The notes: a model not told the origin generated them from the sequence alone. Counted from the stretch's first letter, positions 33,395 to 41,658 are shown. The stretch: DNA of 51,810 nt from Metabacillus lacus (GCF_009674805.1 NZ_WKKI01000025.1:1-51810), one strand, 5' to 3'. A program made the numbers and translations.

Positions 33395-34213
33395 TTATCT
33401 TACGCTGTTAATGAGCCCTAGCATTTGATCTCCAATACTGATGGATTTTGCATTCATCTGAAAGGAGCGCTGAGCTATCATTAAATCAGAAATCTCCTTG
33501 GATAAGTCCACATTGGAGGATTCCAGAAAACCCTGCTGCACATTCACTTCATTGCGGAGCGGGCCATTTAACAGTTGAAGCACTTCATCTAACGGTCTGT
33601 TGTTATCTATAGCATATAAATTTGAGCCCGTTTTTTCAAGGTGCTGAGGAGAAGTTATTTTCACAATACCTAATTGAGCGGTCTGCACAGGGCCTCCAGG
33701 TACTGCCGGAACTGTAGTAAGAACGCCCTGCTTTGAAATGACTATATCTTTAAAATTTTCTTCAAGAAGAATTGGGTTGCCTTCGCTGTCCGAAACCGGG
33801 AGCCCTTCTGCTGTCGCCAGCATCAGTCTGCCATCAGCGGCCGGCGACAGATAAAGCGCTCCATCTCTCGTGTAACGGATCCCGTTTTCTGTACTGATTT
33901 GGAGAAACTGATCCTGTTCGGCAAAAGCAAGATCAAGGTTTCTATCCGTTTTTTTCACAATTCCCTGCGAGAACACCGTTTTGATGTTCAGGTGCGCACC
34001 ATTGCCTTCACGCAGTCCCATTGCTGAAGAGCGCCCAAGCTCGTTTTTCTCCTGCGGCTGGTTGTCCATTTGCTGGCGGATCATTTCCCCAAAGCTCGCT
34101 GATTCTTTTTTAAAGCCCTGCGTATCAATATTGCTGATATTATTTCCGATAACATCCAGCTGCTTTTGAAGCTGATACATGGTATTAGAGGCTGTGACCA
34201 TCGTCCGAAGCAT
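33395..34213 (-). CDS. flhP: Flagellar hook-basal body protein FlhP
   Basis: A 272-aa FlgG-family rod protein exported by the flagellar type III apparatus to build the distal rod. The N-terminal flagellar rod motif (MYQLQKQLDVIGNNISNIDTQ, residues about 12-32) and the C-terminal heptad region (GFLESSNVDLSKEISDLMIAQRSF) both match the family. The gene starts 15 bp after flhO on the same strand, so the pair is co-transcribed. Confidence 0.95.
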   Translation of the reverse strand: MLRTMVTASNTMYQLQKQLDVIGNNISNIDTQGFKKESASFGEMIRQQMDNQPQEKNELGRSSAMGLREGNGAHLNIKTVFSQGIVKKTDRNLDLAFAEQDQFLQISTENGIRYTRDGALYLSPAADGRLMLATAEGLPVSDSEGNPILLEENFKDIVISKQGVLTTVPAVPGGPVQTAQLGIVKITSPQHLEKTGSNLYAIDNNRPLDEVLQLLNGPLRNEVNVQQGFLESSNVDLSKEISDLMIAQRSFQMNAKSISIGDQMLGLINSVR

Positions 34214-34228
34214 ACTGTTTTCCCCCTA

Positions 34229-35068
34229 TTATCTTAAACGTCCGATTTCATTAACCGCTTTTTCCATGCTTCTGTCGTAAGCTTGAAGCACCTTTTGATT
34301 GGCCTCAAAAGCCCGGTAGGCCGTCATCATATCAGCGTAGTTTTTCGTCACGTCCACATTTGAACCTTCCACATAGCCCTGGCGGATGCTGTAGCTGACT
34401 TCCGGATTATTCACTGCAGATTGCAGCACACCGTTATTTTCAACTGCATACAGCCCGTCATTTCTCTTCATCAGCAATCTGACATCATCAGCAAGCACAA
34501 CATTGATTCTGCCTGCGCTGATGCCGTTTGACAGCACTTCCCCCTGTGCTGTTACTTCAAAATCACCTTTTACAATGATTTGCTCTCCTGTTGTGGAGAG
34601 CAGCGGTAATCCGCCCGAGGTAAGCTGATCGAGATTATTTATATCAAAGTGGCTGTTTCTTGTGTAAGCCCTCGTTCCATCGTCCTGAAGAACTTCAAAA
34701 AACAGCATTCCTTTTTGATTGGTTTCTGGAAACAGGGGAACATTCAGCTCGAGCAGAGCCAGGTCAGAATTTGAACCTGTTTCCCTCAGGTCACCCTGCG
34801 CAGTTAACGGAACCATTTCCTGCATATAAGCTCCTGTCGAGAGCGGTATGGGTCCAAGGCTTGAGGCAGACCCGAAGGAAGCACCGTTTTTAACAGGCAG
34901 ACTGCTGCTCTCTGTCCGCTGCAGCAGCATTTCCGGAAAAGAGCGAATGCTGCTCTGATCTGCTTTGTAGCCCGGTGTATTCACATTGGCGATGTTGTTT
35001 GTGAGCATTTCCGTGCGGCGCTGCTGTGAAATCATTCCGGAAGCAGCGGTATAGAAGCCTTTTAGCAT
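34229..35068 (-). CDS. flhO: Flagellar hook-basal body protein FlhO
   Basis: A 279-aa FlgG-family rod protein, paralogous to FlhP. The N-terminal TAASGMISQQRRTEMLTNNI and NVNTPGYKAD, and the C-terminal GYVEGSNVDVTKNYADMMTA and QKVLQAYD, are the two interacting helices of flagellar axial proteins. The ATG at 35068, with AAAGGTGG upstream, begins MLKGFYTAASG as in the family; the open frame extends 22 codons further but without family similarity. Confidence 0.95.
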   Translation of the reverse strand: MLKGFYTAASGMISQQRRTEMLTNNIANVNTPGYKADQSSIRSFPEMLLQRTESSSLPVKNGASFGSASSLGPIPLSTGAYMQEMVPLTAQGDLRETGSNSDLALLELNVPLFPETNQKGMLFFEVLQDDGTRAYTRNSHFDINNLDQLTSGGLPLLSTTGEQIIVKGDFEVTAQGEVLSNGISAGRINVVLADDVRLLMKRNDGLYAVENNGVLQSAVNNPEVSYSIRQGYVEGSNVDVTKNYADMMTAYRAFEANQKVLQAYDRSMEKAVNEIGRLR

Positions 35069-35211
35069 GATTGTTCCACCTTTAGTAGTTTGGAAAGTTT
35101 TTCTTTTATTATAAAGTACATATTTCCCAGACACAGTAATTATTTTTTAAAAAAGTCGATAAAAATTATTCCTTATACCCATAAAATCGGCAGAAATGAC
35201 GAAATCTTTAT

Positions 35212-35310
35212 AAGGGACAAGAAATTGTCCCTTTTCAAATTGTGTTGAGGGCTGATTCCCGTCAGCTTCTCTTTTTGATGGCATCTGAGAATATCAGGTG
35301 CCTTTTTTTT
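35212..35310 (+). ncRNA. Possible small RNA or leader with three hairpins and terminator
   Basis: Three hairpins follow one another on the plus strand: AAGGGACAA-GAAA-TTGTCCCTT (35212-35233), GCTGA-loop-TCAGC (35251-35266) and GGCATCTGA-loop-TCAGGTGCC (35280-35302) with eight T after it. No protein is encoded. The region lies between the divergent flhO and riboswitch genes, so the terminator has no known upstream gene on this strand. Confidence 0.4.
35280..35310 (+). terminator. Orphan intrinsic terminator upstream of the c-di-GMP riboswitch
   Basis: A 9-bp stem with one mismatch is followed by TTTTTTTT. It lies about 50 bases before the -10 element of the riboswitch gene and could insulate it from upstream transcription. 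Confidence 0.85.
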
Positions 35311-35356
35311 ATTTTTTTAGCTACTTTTGACCCATTAACATTCTCACTGTTTTCGC

Positions 35357-35362
35357 TATAAT
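35357..35362 (+). promoter_or_regulatory. -10 element of the riboswitch transcript
   Basis: TATAAT lies 28 bases before the aptamer. A TTGACC is present upstream at 35327-35332 but 24 bases away, too far for a normal promoter, so the -35 element is unclear. Confidence 0.5.
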
Positions 35363-35389
35363 TACTTTAATTTACAAAAATAACAACTG

Positions 35390-35471
35390 AAAAAGGCAAA
35401 CCTGCTGAAAGGCAGGGACGCAAAGCCATGGGTCTAAACGGGTGCATTCCCGCATGATTGCCAGGTTGCCA
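35390..35471 (+). promoter_or_regulatory. Cyclic di-GMP-I riboswitch (GEMM-I aptamer)
   Basis: The sequence has all the GEMM-I landmarks in order: AAAGGCAAACC, a GAAA tetraloop hairpin (CTGCTGAAAGGCAG), the invariant GGGACGCAAAGCC, a GGTCTAAAC segment, a second stem with GGGTGCATTCCC, and the closing GCCAGGTTGCC that pairs with the 5' strand. It directly precedes the gene at 35516 and senses c-di-GMP. Confidence 0.95.
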
Positions 35472-35476
35472 GAGCT

Positions 35477-35509
35477 CTTCTTCTTGAGCTGCTGGGCTTC
35501 AAGAAGGAG
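35477..35509 (+). promoter_or_regulatory. Hairpin that would hide the ribosome binding site
   Basis: CTTCTTCTTGA (35477-35487) can pair with TCAAGAAGGAG (35499-35509), including one U-G wobble. This closes the GGAG ribosome binding site (35506-35509) of the following gene. An alternative short stem AGCTC/GAGCT (35473-35490) would compete with it. This suggests translational control by the aptamer just upstream. Confidence 0.65.
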
Positions 35510-35515
35510 AAGAAA

Positions 35516-36391
35516 ATGAAAAAACTGTTATGTACCCTGCTTTCAGTACTTTTGTCGTTGGGAGTTTTAACCGCTATGCCTGCAACATCACAAGCTATTA
35601 CTTCAAAGCCTGTCGCAACTTGGCTTTGGGACACTGCCTCAATTACTACAAAAGAAGCTGAGATTTTTAATTTTCTCACAGAGAAAAATGTCACTGATGT
35701 GTATCTTCAAATTAACTCCAGCATCGCCGTTTCCAAATATCAAAGCTTTATTGCTAAAGCGTCTTCGCTCGGTATCTCTGTTCACGCCCTTGACGGTGCG
35801 CCGCGCTGGGTGGAAAATACAACAGCTTTTAACAACTATCTGAACTGGGTGAAATCCTATCAGGCAGCCTCGCAGCCTCATCAGCGCTTTGCCGGACTGC
35901 ATCTGGATGTCGAACCTTACCTGTCAACCACTTGGAATTCCAAGCGTGCGACAGCTATCCTAAATTACCAGAAGATCATTTCAACAGCTTACACAACAGC
36001 AAAAAGCCTGCAAATTTCTTTTGGCGCTGACATTCCCTTCTGGTTTGACGAACATACTTACAAAAACACATACGGAACCGGCAATCTTGCAGAATGGATT
36101 ATTATGAACACAGATTTTGTCACCATCATGGCCTACCGCAATTTTGCTCAAGGGCCAAACGGCATCATTCAGCATGCACAGCAGGAAATTCAAAGTGCTG
36201 CACTTCACGGAAAACGTGTCCAGATTGGTGTCGAAACGATGCAGTCCTCCGAAGGTGACTATTTGAGCTTTTATCAGCACGGGCAGAATAAGCTGAACAA
36301 TGAACTCAATCTTGTGCAAGAAGCTTTTCAGCAGACCGGAAGCTATTACGGCCATGCCGTTCATCATATGTGGAGCTGGAAAGAACTATAA
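35516..36391 (+). CDS. Secreted TIM-barrel-like protein controlled by c-di-GMP
   Basis: A 291-aa secreted protein. Residues 1-28 form a signal peptide (KKLLCTLLSVLLSLGVLTAMP...SQA). The mature protein has a glycoside-hydrolase-like barrel pattern: WLWDTASI, VTDVYLQIN, ISVHALDGAPRWV, FAGLHLDVEPYL (likely acidic catalytic residues after strand 4), ISFGADIPFWF, TDFVTIMAYRN and VQIGVETM. The LDVEPY and MAYR motifs recall GH18 and related barrels, so a wall or polysaccharide target is plausible. Expression depends on the riboswitch upstream. No exact family name is claimed. A terminator follows. Confidence 0.8.
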   Translation: MKKLLCTLLSVLLSLGVLTAMPATSQAITSKPVATWLWDTASITTKEAEIFNFLTEKNVTDVYLQINSSIAVSKYQSFIAKASSLGISVHALDGAPRWVENTTAFNNYLNWVKSYQAASQPHQRFAGLHLDVEPYLSTTWNSKRATAILNYQKIISTAYTTAKSLQISFGADIPFWFDEHTYKNTYGTGNLAEWIIMNTDFVTIMAYRNFAQGPNGIIQHAQQEIQSAALHGKRVQIGVETMQSSEGDYLSFYQHGQNKLNNELNLVQEAFQQTGSYYGHAVHHMWSWKEL

Positions 36392-36400
36392 TAAACATAT

Positions 36401-36433
36401 AGCCTGAACCGGGAAACCGGACGGGCTTTTTTT
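36401..36433 (+). terminator. Terminator of the riboswitch-controlled gene
   Basis: AGCCTGAACCGG-GAAA-CCGGACGGGCT is followed by six or seven T. Confidence 0.9.
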
Positions 36434-36785
36434 AGTTATTTTTCATGAAAGGATGGAGAGCCGCCCTACACATATAAACGGAGGAATTCAGCCTATTCAG
36501 AAGTAACAACGAAGGAAGTCTCAAATAAACGGAGAAATTCCGTCAATGCACCTACACAACAGCTAAATGGAGTATTTTCACAGCTTAAGCGGAATTCACT
36601 CCCTTATTTCCCCTAAAGATTGGGCCAATTTGAAAATAACCGGAATCCTTACGCTTATTTTTTTAGGATAAGGTGACTTTTAAATACAACGAGGAACAAA
36701 ATAACCCTTCGTATTTTTTCGGACTTGATCTTACTTTTCCGGAAAATAATGGTTACTTTTATGATAAACTAAAGCTGAAAAGTAC
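36434..36785. other. Gap with CGGAATTC-type repeats
   Basis: No gene is seen. Short imperfect repeats such as AACGGAGGAATTC, AACGGAGAAATTCCG and AGCGGAATTC recur; the same theme is found at 43559-43920. A TATGATAAACT sequence near 36760-36770 may be the -10 region of the DUF4825 gene. Confidence 0.5.
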
Positions 36786-36799
36786 GGGGAGGGAAATTC

Positions 36800-37279
36800 A
36801 TGAGAAAATTTGCTATCACGATTCTGTCAGCTGTTACGCTTGCAGCCTTGATCAGCGGCTGCAGCAGCGATGCTGACGCAAAAACAGATGTGTTTCAATA
36901 TCAGCATTCTTATGTTGGCGACAACAGTGCGGTTGGGAGTATCCTGCGCCAGCTGAATTCTCATGGGGAGCTGGACAAAATATCTCTCCATACCAGCGAA
37001 AAGCCATATGGAATCACTGTTCAATATAAGGAACTTCAAGCTGAAAATCTTCAAGAGGAAAGCAAGGAAACTGCATTCAATAACGCTTCCTATTTGTTCA
37101 CGCTGATACAAAACGCAGAATGGGTCACCTTTCAATTTCCGCATGATGAATACACAGTAGAGAAAAAGAGTCTGGAAGCATTGTTCAAAAAGAAACTCTC
37201 CTCCATTGAGAATGAAGAAGAGCTGAAGCAGCTGCTGAAAGAGTACAATACACAGGAAAATCTAGCGCAATTATTTTAG
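36800..37279 (+). CDS. DUF4825-like lipoprotein
   Basis: A 159-aa lipoprotein. The signal peptide ends in the lipobox LISGC (cysteine 21), giving an outer-face membrane anchor. The mature part has the DUF4825 pattern: a YVGDNSAVGSILRQL segment near residue 38, SEKPYGITVQY, FNNASYLFTLIQNAEWVTF and a C-terminal helix EEELKQLLKEY. Function is unknown; related domains occur near regulatory membrane peptidases. A GGGGAGGG site precedes the ATG. It converges with mbl across a shared terminator. Confidence 0.82.
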   Translation: MRKFAITILSAVTLAALISGCSSDADAKTDVFQYQHSYVGDNSAVGSILRQLNSHGELDKISLHTSEKPYGITVQYKELQAENLQEESKETAFNNASYLFTLIQNAEWVTFQFPHDEYTVEKKSLEALFKKKLSSIENEEELKQLLKEYNTQENLAQLF

Positions 37280-37280
37280 T

Positions 37281-37318
37281 AAAAAAAACAGCCGTGCAGT
37301 CGCCGGCTGTTTTCTTTT
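37281..37318. terminator. Bidirectional terminator between DUF4825 gene and mbl
   Basis: AAAACAGCC and GGCTGTTTT arms flank an 11-base loop, with A-run before and T-rich run after, so it serves both converging genes. Confidence 0.88.
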
Positions 37319-38319
37319 TATGCAAATTTCCTGGAGCTGAGCTTGTCCACGTTATCAAGCATAATGCCTGTTCCGATGGCTACACAGTCCATTGGGTTTT
37401 CAGCAACCAGTACGGGGAGCTTAAGTTCGTCTTGCAAAAGCTGGTCGATTCCGCTGATGAGTGCGCCGCCGCCTGTTAGGATCACGCCTCGGTCGATGAT
37501 GTCTGCTGACAGCTCAGGTGGTGTGCGTTCGAGAACACTTTTTGCAGCCTGCACGATAAAGGCTACAGATTCACGGAGCGCTTCTTCAATTTCTGGTGAA
37601 CTCACTGTGATTGTCCGGGGCAAACCTGAGACCATGTCGCGCCCGCGGATGGATATTTCTTCGTTACGCGCGCCTGGGAATACAGTTGCTACTTTCAATT
37701 TGATTTCTTCTGCGGTTCTTTCCCCAATTAAGAGCTTGTATTCTCTCTTAATGTAGCTGAGAATTTCAGCATCAAACTTGTCCCCTGCCATCTTAATTGA
37801 AGAGGCGGTGACGATGCTGCCCATGGATAATACAGCAATATCTGTCGTACCGCCGCCAATGTCCACAACCATGTTGCCGCTTGGCTGGAAAATATCCATG
37901 CCGGCGCCGATGGCTGCTACCTTTGGTTCCTCTTCAAGAAACACATTTTTTCCGCCGCTTTTTTCAGCAGCTTCTTTGATTGCTTTTTGCTCTACAGATG
38001 TAATGTTTGTCGGACAACAAATGAGCATGCGGGGCTTTGAAAAAATGCCTTTCACATTCAATTTGTTGATAAAGTGTTTTAACATCGCTTCTGTTACTTC
38101 AAAATCAGCAATCACACCGTCTTTCAACGGACGAATCGCAACTATATTCCCAGGTGTACGTCCAACCATTCTTCGTGCTTCTTCTCCGACCGCCAGTACT
38201 TTCCCGGTATTGCGGTCCATTGCTACTACTGAAGGCTCGTTTAGAACTACACCCTTTCCTTTCACGTGAATTAACACGTTCGCTGTACCAAGGTCGATTC
38301 CAATATCCCTAGCAAACAT
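37318..38319 (-). CDS. mbl: Rod-shape protein Mbl (MreB-like actin)
   Basis: Mbl polymerises under the membrane and guides side-wall synthesis in rod-shaped cells. The actin-fold motifs are clear: phosphate-1 IGIDLGTANVLIHVKG at the N-terminus, VVDIGGGTTDIAVLS (phosphate-2) around 155-170, and the adenosine motif ILTGGGALISGIDQLL near the end. With the ATG at 38319, preceded by AAGGAGG, it has 333 aa, the length of B. subtilis Mbl. The frame is open 17 codons further upstream without similarity. spoIIID-mbl order is as in B. subtilis. Confidence 0.96.
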   Translation of the reverse strand: MFARDIGIDLGTANVLIHVKGKGVVLNEPSVVAMDRNTGKVLAVGEEARRMVGRTPGNIVAIRPLKDGVIADFEVTEAMLKHFINKLNVKGIFSKPRMLICCPTNITSVEQKAIKEAAEKSGGKNVFLEEEPKVAAIGAGMDIFQPSGNMVVDIGGGTTDIAVLSMGSIVTASSIKMAGDKFDAEILSYIKREYKLLIGERTAEEIKLKVATVFPGARNEEISIRGRDMVSGLPRTITVSSPEIEEALRESVAFIVQAAKSVLERTPPELSADIIDRGVILTGGGALISGIDQLLQDELKLPVLVAENPMDCVAIGTGIMLDNVDKLSSRKFA

Positions 38320-38466
38320 CTTTTTTATATCCTCCTTGCAAACTTCACATTCAATAGACGAAAAATCCATTCTCTACCCTAATTTCATATTGTATCATAA
38401 TCTTTTGGGAAAAGTATGAAATTTACAATTAAATGTGAAAACTTTCTTACTTTTGAGGATATTCAC

Positions 38467-38742
38467 TTATTTCAGTACTTCCTCCTGAAGGATATCTTCC
38501 TTTTTGTATTTCATTTTCGTGGCCTCTCCTCCCCGCAGATGGCGGATTGATTTATGATAATCGAGGATCTCCTTCACTTCATTGGCAAGTTCCGGGTTTA
38601 TTTCAGGCAGCCTCTCTGTTAAATCCTTATGGACAGTACTTTTGGAAACTCCAAACTCCTTCGCAATCACACGAACTGTCTTTTTTGTCTCCACGATATA
38701 CTTTCCAATCTTGATTGTGCGTTCTTTGATGTAATCGTGCAC
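38467..38742 (-). CDS. spoIIID: Sporulation transcription factor SpoIIID
   Basis: A 91-aa DNA-binding protein that works in the mother cell with sigma-E and switches many genes on or off before sigma-K. It is nearly identical to the B. subtilis protein over its N-terminal 75 residues. The helix-turn-helix is VRVIAKEFGVSKSTVHKDL (about 23-41), and the basic RHLRGGEATKMKYKKED stretch follows. The start is GTG with GGGAGG nine bases upstream. Its presence shows that the organism makes endospores. Confidence 0.97.
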   Translation of the reverse strand: MHDYIKERTIKIGKYIVETKKTVRVIAKEFGVSKSTVHKDLTERLPEINPELANEVKEILDYHKSIRHLRGGEATKMKYKKEDILQEEVLK

Positions 38743-39105
38743 ACCACTCGACCTCCCTATATGGATGTGAGAAGTGTGAAATGAGACTCGTATTCCAATA
38801 TAACTTAGCAGTATGTATGCTGATACGTCTGAAAATGCCTTCTATGCTGTGTCCACAATAAACAACCACGATCCCTCACCTCAAACACTCTCTTTGTTAG
38901 GTTTGTAACATCATATTAGCTTGTGTCGGGATATATGCTACAAATGTCAAGAGGGACAAGGGTTTTGTAGGTTTTTTTAGTATGCATGCTATGTTTTGAC
39001 AACTTTTTTATATATTGATCAGCATATTTCCCAAGAAATGTTGACTAGCTGCTCTGCTGTTGGGGTAAGGGTTACTACATCTTTTTAGAACGGAAAGGAG
39101 CCGCT
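38743..39105. other. Divergent promoter region of spoIIID and the TspO-like gene
   Basis: A 363-bp region without genes. A near-palindrome TAGTATGCATGCTA lies near 38979-38992 and TTGACA lies at 38996-39001, a possible -35 for the rightward gene, although no convincing -10 follows at the right distance. Confidence 0.4.
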
Positions 39106-39831
39106 ATGAAAAAGGATCTATGGATAAAAGCTGCAAACATCGGAGGATTTCTTTTCATCATCTACATTTCCTTTTTCTCTTCACAGGGAGAAGATTTGCG
39201 TCAGGATGAAACACAGGAGACCATCTTTACGCCTGCCCCTTACGCTTTTTCAATCTGGGGCCTTATTTATTTGCTGATCTTGATCTGGATCATCAAAATG
39301 TTTACCGCCAAGGAACATGATCTGCGCGCTTATCGCAGAGTCGGCTGGCTGGTACCGATCAGCCTTGTCATCAGCGCTCTCAGTCTCACGGTCAGCACGA
39401 CGGCCGCGATTTTCTTTATAACGGGGGCCCTGATTGTTCTGATGGTAATTTACACGACTATTCAACGAGCGGAAAACACCACCATTTTCTTCAGGGTGCC
39501 ATTTTCTTTCTTCATTGCCTGGATGTCTGTAGCCGCCATTGTAGACATGTTCATTGTTCTGGAGCATAATAATATTAACCAGATTCTTGGACTTGGCGAA
39601 CTTGCCTGGGCCAGCATCATGATCGGTGTTGGAGGAGTCATCGCACTGTTTTTCATGCATGCTCATGACGACATTATTTTTCCTGCAGTATTTATATGGG
39701 GCTATATTGCCCTGATCGTAAATCAACACCATCTGGCCGTCATCGTGATTACGGCTGGAACCATGAGCGCAGTTCTGGCTGCTGCAATTGGATGGAAGCT
39801 GCTGAAAAGATTCAAGGGGGAAAGAATATGA
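39106..39831 (+). CDS. TspO/MBR-related membrane protein
   Basis: A 241-aa membrane protein with about six hydrophobic segments. The FTPAPYAFSIWGLIYLLL motif (about residues 44-61) and later HAHDDIIFPAVFIWGYIAL match the TspO/MBR family (tryptophan-rich sensory proteins that bind porphyrins), but it is longer than classic 160-aa TspO. The stop overlaps the next gene's ATG by 4 bases, so it is coupled to the nitroreductase. Role uncertain; stress or porphyrin handling is possible. Confidence 0.78.
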   Translation: MKKDLWIKAANIGGFLFIIYISFFSSQGEDLRQDETQETIFTPAPYAFSIWGLIYLLILIWIIKMFTAKEHDLRAYRRVGWLVPISLVISALSLTVSTTAAIFFITGALIVLMVIYTTIQRAENTTIFFRVPFSFFIAWMSVAAIVDMFIVLEHNNINQILGLGELAWASIMIGVGGVIALFFMHAHDDIIFPAVFIWGYIALIVNQHHLAVIVITAGTMSAVLAAAIGWKLLKRFKGERI

Positions 39832-40568
39832 ATAATATTATACAGATGATCAGCAATCACCGGTCTTTCCGGTCCTACACGGATCAGCCTGTTGAAGAGG
39901 CTTATCTTCATTCCATTATTGACTCTGCCCAGTCAGCACCTTCATGGATTAACGGGCAGCAGGTTTCTATCATTGCTGTAAAAAACACGAGAAAAAAATG
40001 GCAGCTTGCTGAACTGTGCGGCAATCAGGCTCACATTGAGCAGGCACCGATTTTCCTCATATTCTGTGCGGATTTTTACAGAAGCAAGCTGGCAGGTGAA
40101 ATGGAAGGCATCCCTCAGCTGGAGGCTCTTGATGATGTGGATGCACTGCTGGTCGGTGCGACGGATGTCGGGCTGGCCATGGGAAATGCCATCACGGCTG
40201 CGGAATCCTTTGGTCTCGGAACAGTGCCGATTGGCGGAATCCGGCGAAATCCGCTTGAGGTGATAGATCTCTTAAAGCTGCCGGAATATGTGATACCAAT
40301 TGCCGGCCTGTGCATTGGCTATCCGGCGGAGAATCCCGGACAAAAACCAAGGCTGCCGAGAGAAGCAGTTTATCATGAAGAGCAGTATGACAGCTCCAAT
40401 ACAAAGCTTCATCTGTTCAATTACAACCACACAATGCAGGAGAGGCTTGGCACATCATGGACAGCGCGCGTTGCTTCCTTTTATGAAAAGCCTTATTACG
40501 ATCACATAGCCGACATGCTCCAGCAGCAGGGCTATTCCTGCAAAAACATAAAAAGAGATGAAAATTAG
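39828..40568 (+). CDS. NADPH-dependent oxidoreductase (nitroreductase family)
   Basis: A 246-aa flavin enzyme of the NfsA/FRP group. The FMN-binding N-terminus SNHRSFRSYTDQPV and SAPSWINGQQVSII, the GLAMGNAITAAESFGLGTVPIGG loop in the middle and GLCIGYPAENPGQKPRLP are all typical. It should reduce nitro or quinone compounds or flavin with NADPH. GGGGGAAAG stands ahead of the ATG, which overlaps the TspO-like stop (ATGA). Confidence 0.93.
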   Translation: MNNIIQMISNHRSFRSYTDQPVEEAYLHSIIDSAQSAPSWINGQQVSIIAVKNTRKKWQLAELCGNQAHIEQAPIFLIFCADFYRSKLAGEMEGIPQLEALDDVDALLVGATDVGLAMGNAITAAESFGLGTVPIGGIRRNPLEVIDLLKLPEYVIPIAGLCIGYPAENPGQKPRLPREAVYHEEQYDSSNTKLHLFNYNHTMQERLGTSWTARVASFYEKPYYDHIADMLQQQGYSCKNIKRDEN

Positions 40569-40621
40569 AGGATTACATACGAATTTGTAGAATAGACGAA
40601 GTGTATAGGAGGCGATTATTT

Positions 40622-41062
40622 ATGGAAATAAAAAGAGCGGGCCTGGATGATTTAGACGCTGTTGCACAGTTATTCGATGAGTACAGAGTGTTTTACAACA
40701 AGGAGTCTGATGTGAAGGCAGCGAAGGCTTTTATCACTGACAGAATCGCAAACAATGAATCTGTGATTTTTCTCGCCCATGAGGGGGACACACCAATTGG
40801 ATTTGTGCAGCTGTACCCCATCTTCACTTCAATAGGCATGCAGTGCAAATGGCTTTTAAATGATTTATTTGTCAACAGCAAGCACCGCCGCACAGGTGCA
40901 GGAAAAGCACTGATGAATGCAGCAAAAGAGCACGCGATCTTTACAGAAGCTGCGGGCTTGCAGCTGGAGACTGCGATGGATAATACCCGGGCGCAGGCAC
41001 TTTATGAGTCTCTCGGATATAAAAAAGAGAAAGAAACTTACTTTTATACACTCACATTATAA
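40622..41062 (+). CDS. GNAT family N-acetyltransferase
   Basis: A 146-aa acetyltransferase. The GNAT fold is evident: start MEIKRAGLDDLDAVAQLFDEY, FLAHEGDTPIGFVQLYP strand pair, LNDLFVNSKHRRTGAGKALM (acetyl-CoA pyrophosphate loop, R-x-x-G-x-G/A near 89-94) and LQLETAMDNTRAQALYESLGY. Substrate unknown. AGGAGGCG lies eight bases ahead of the ATG. It is the last gene of the TspO-nitroreductase cluster and its stop codon is inside the terminator stem. Confidence 0.93.
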   Translation: MEIKRAGLDDLDAVAQLFDEYRVFYNKESDVKAAKAFITDRIANNESVIFLAHEGDTPIGFVQLYPIFTSIGMQCKWLLNDLFVNSKHRRTGAGKALMNAAKEHAIFTEAAGLQLETAMDNTRAQALYESLGYKKEKETYFYTLTL

Positions 41063-41085
41063 CCGGGCCTATCCCCGGTTATTTT
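41057..41085. terminator. Bidirectional terminator overlapping two stop codons
   Basis: ATAACCGGG, a short loop and CCCCGGTTAT form a stem followed by TTTT. It contains the stop codons of the GNAT gene and of the converging gene at 41079. Confidence 0.85.
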
Positions 41086-41591
41086 GCTGTCAGCTCCTTC
41101 AGCTTGTGTACCCTGTTTCTGATTTCTTCTTTCTCAAACTCAAACAATTGAAGCGGAAGCGAAAAAACTGTTTCAAAAAAGATTTCTGCCCCTGCTATCA
41201 GGCCTCTGACTGCCTCTCTTCCCGGAAATTCAGCGCGCTGCTGAACAGAATCCTTAAATAGAATTTCCGTCATCAGCATCCCCTCTTCACTGATTTTCAT
41301 CTGCAGAATCAGCGACTGATAAGTAAAGCCGGCATAGCCGTGCCCCTTCTCCGCCAAGCTCTCCAATATAGATAGTATCCCCAGCCACAATCCGTCCACA
41401 CTATCATGATACTCCAAGCCGAGCGCCTGGTGATGTTCATCATGTAAAGAAATGTAGCCGGGATAAACTGGCTGCCTTAAGTTCAGCTGTTTTTGAAGCT
41501 GCTCTGTTTGATCCAGAGAGATAAAGTACTCAGAAGATAGAGACTTTACCACAGTGTTCGGTTTCAGGAAATAACTTTCCACTATAATCAT
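41079..41591 (-). CDS. Uncharacterised cytoplasmic protein (170 aa)
   Basis: No family is recognised. The 170-aa protein begins MIIVESYFLKPNTVVKSLSS and has a repeated hydrophobic/charged pattern without signal peptide or membrane helix. The ATG at 41591 is chosen because AAGGGAGTG lies upstream at good distance; the open frame extends 29 codons further, across the neighbour's terminator, and is rejected. It follows a secreted protein gene but is separated from it by a terminator, so it has its own promoter. Confidence 0.7.
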   Translation of the reverse strand: MIIVESYFLKPNTVVKSLSSEYFISLDQTEQLQKQLNLRQPVYPGYISLHDEHHQALGLEYHDSVDGLWLGILSILESLAEKGHGYAGFTYQSLILQMKISEEGMLMTEILFKDSVQQRAEFPGREAVRGLIAGAEIFFETVFSLPLQLFEFEKEEIRNRVHKLKELTAK

Positions 41592-41623
41592 CACCATCAC
41601 TCCCTTTCTGCTATTGTAAAGAA

Positions 41624-41646
41624 AAAGCCCGCCGGCTGGCGAGCAC
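41624..41646 (-). terminator. Terminator of the secreted gene at 41659
   Basis: On the minus strand GCTCGCC, AGCC loop and GGCGGGC are followed by TTTTTCTTT. Confidence 0.85.
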
Positions 41647-41658
41647 AATCTACTGTCT

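Noticed and set aside
39250-39732. 160-codon minus-strand frame
   Set aside because: Antisense to the TspO-like gene and without a plausible start; composition looks like reversed membrane-protein codons.
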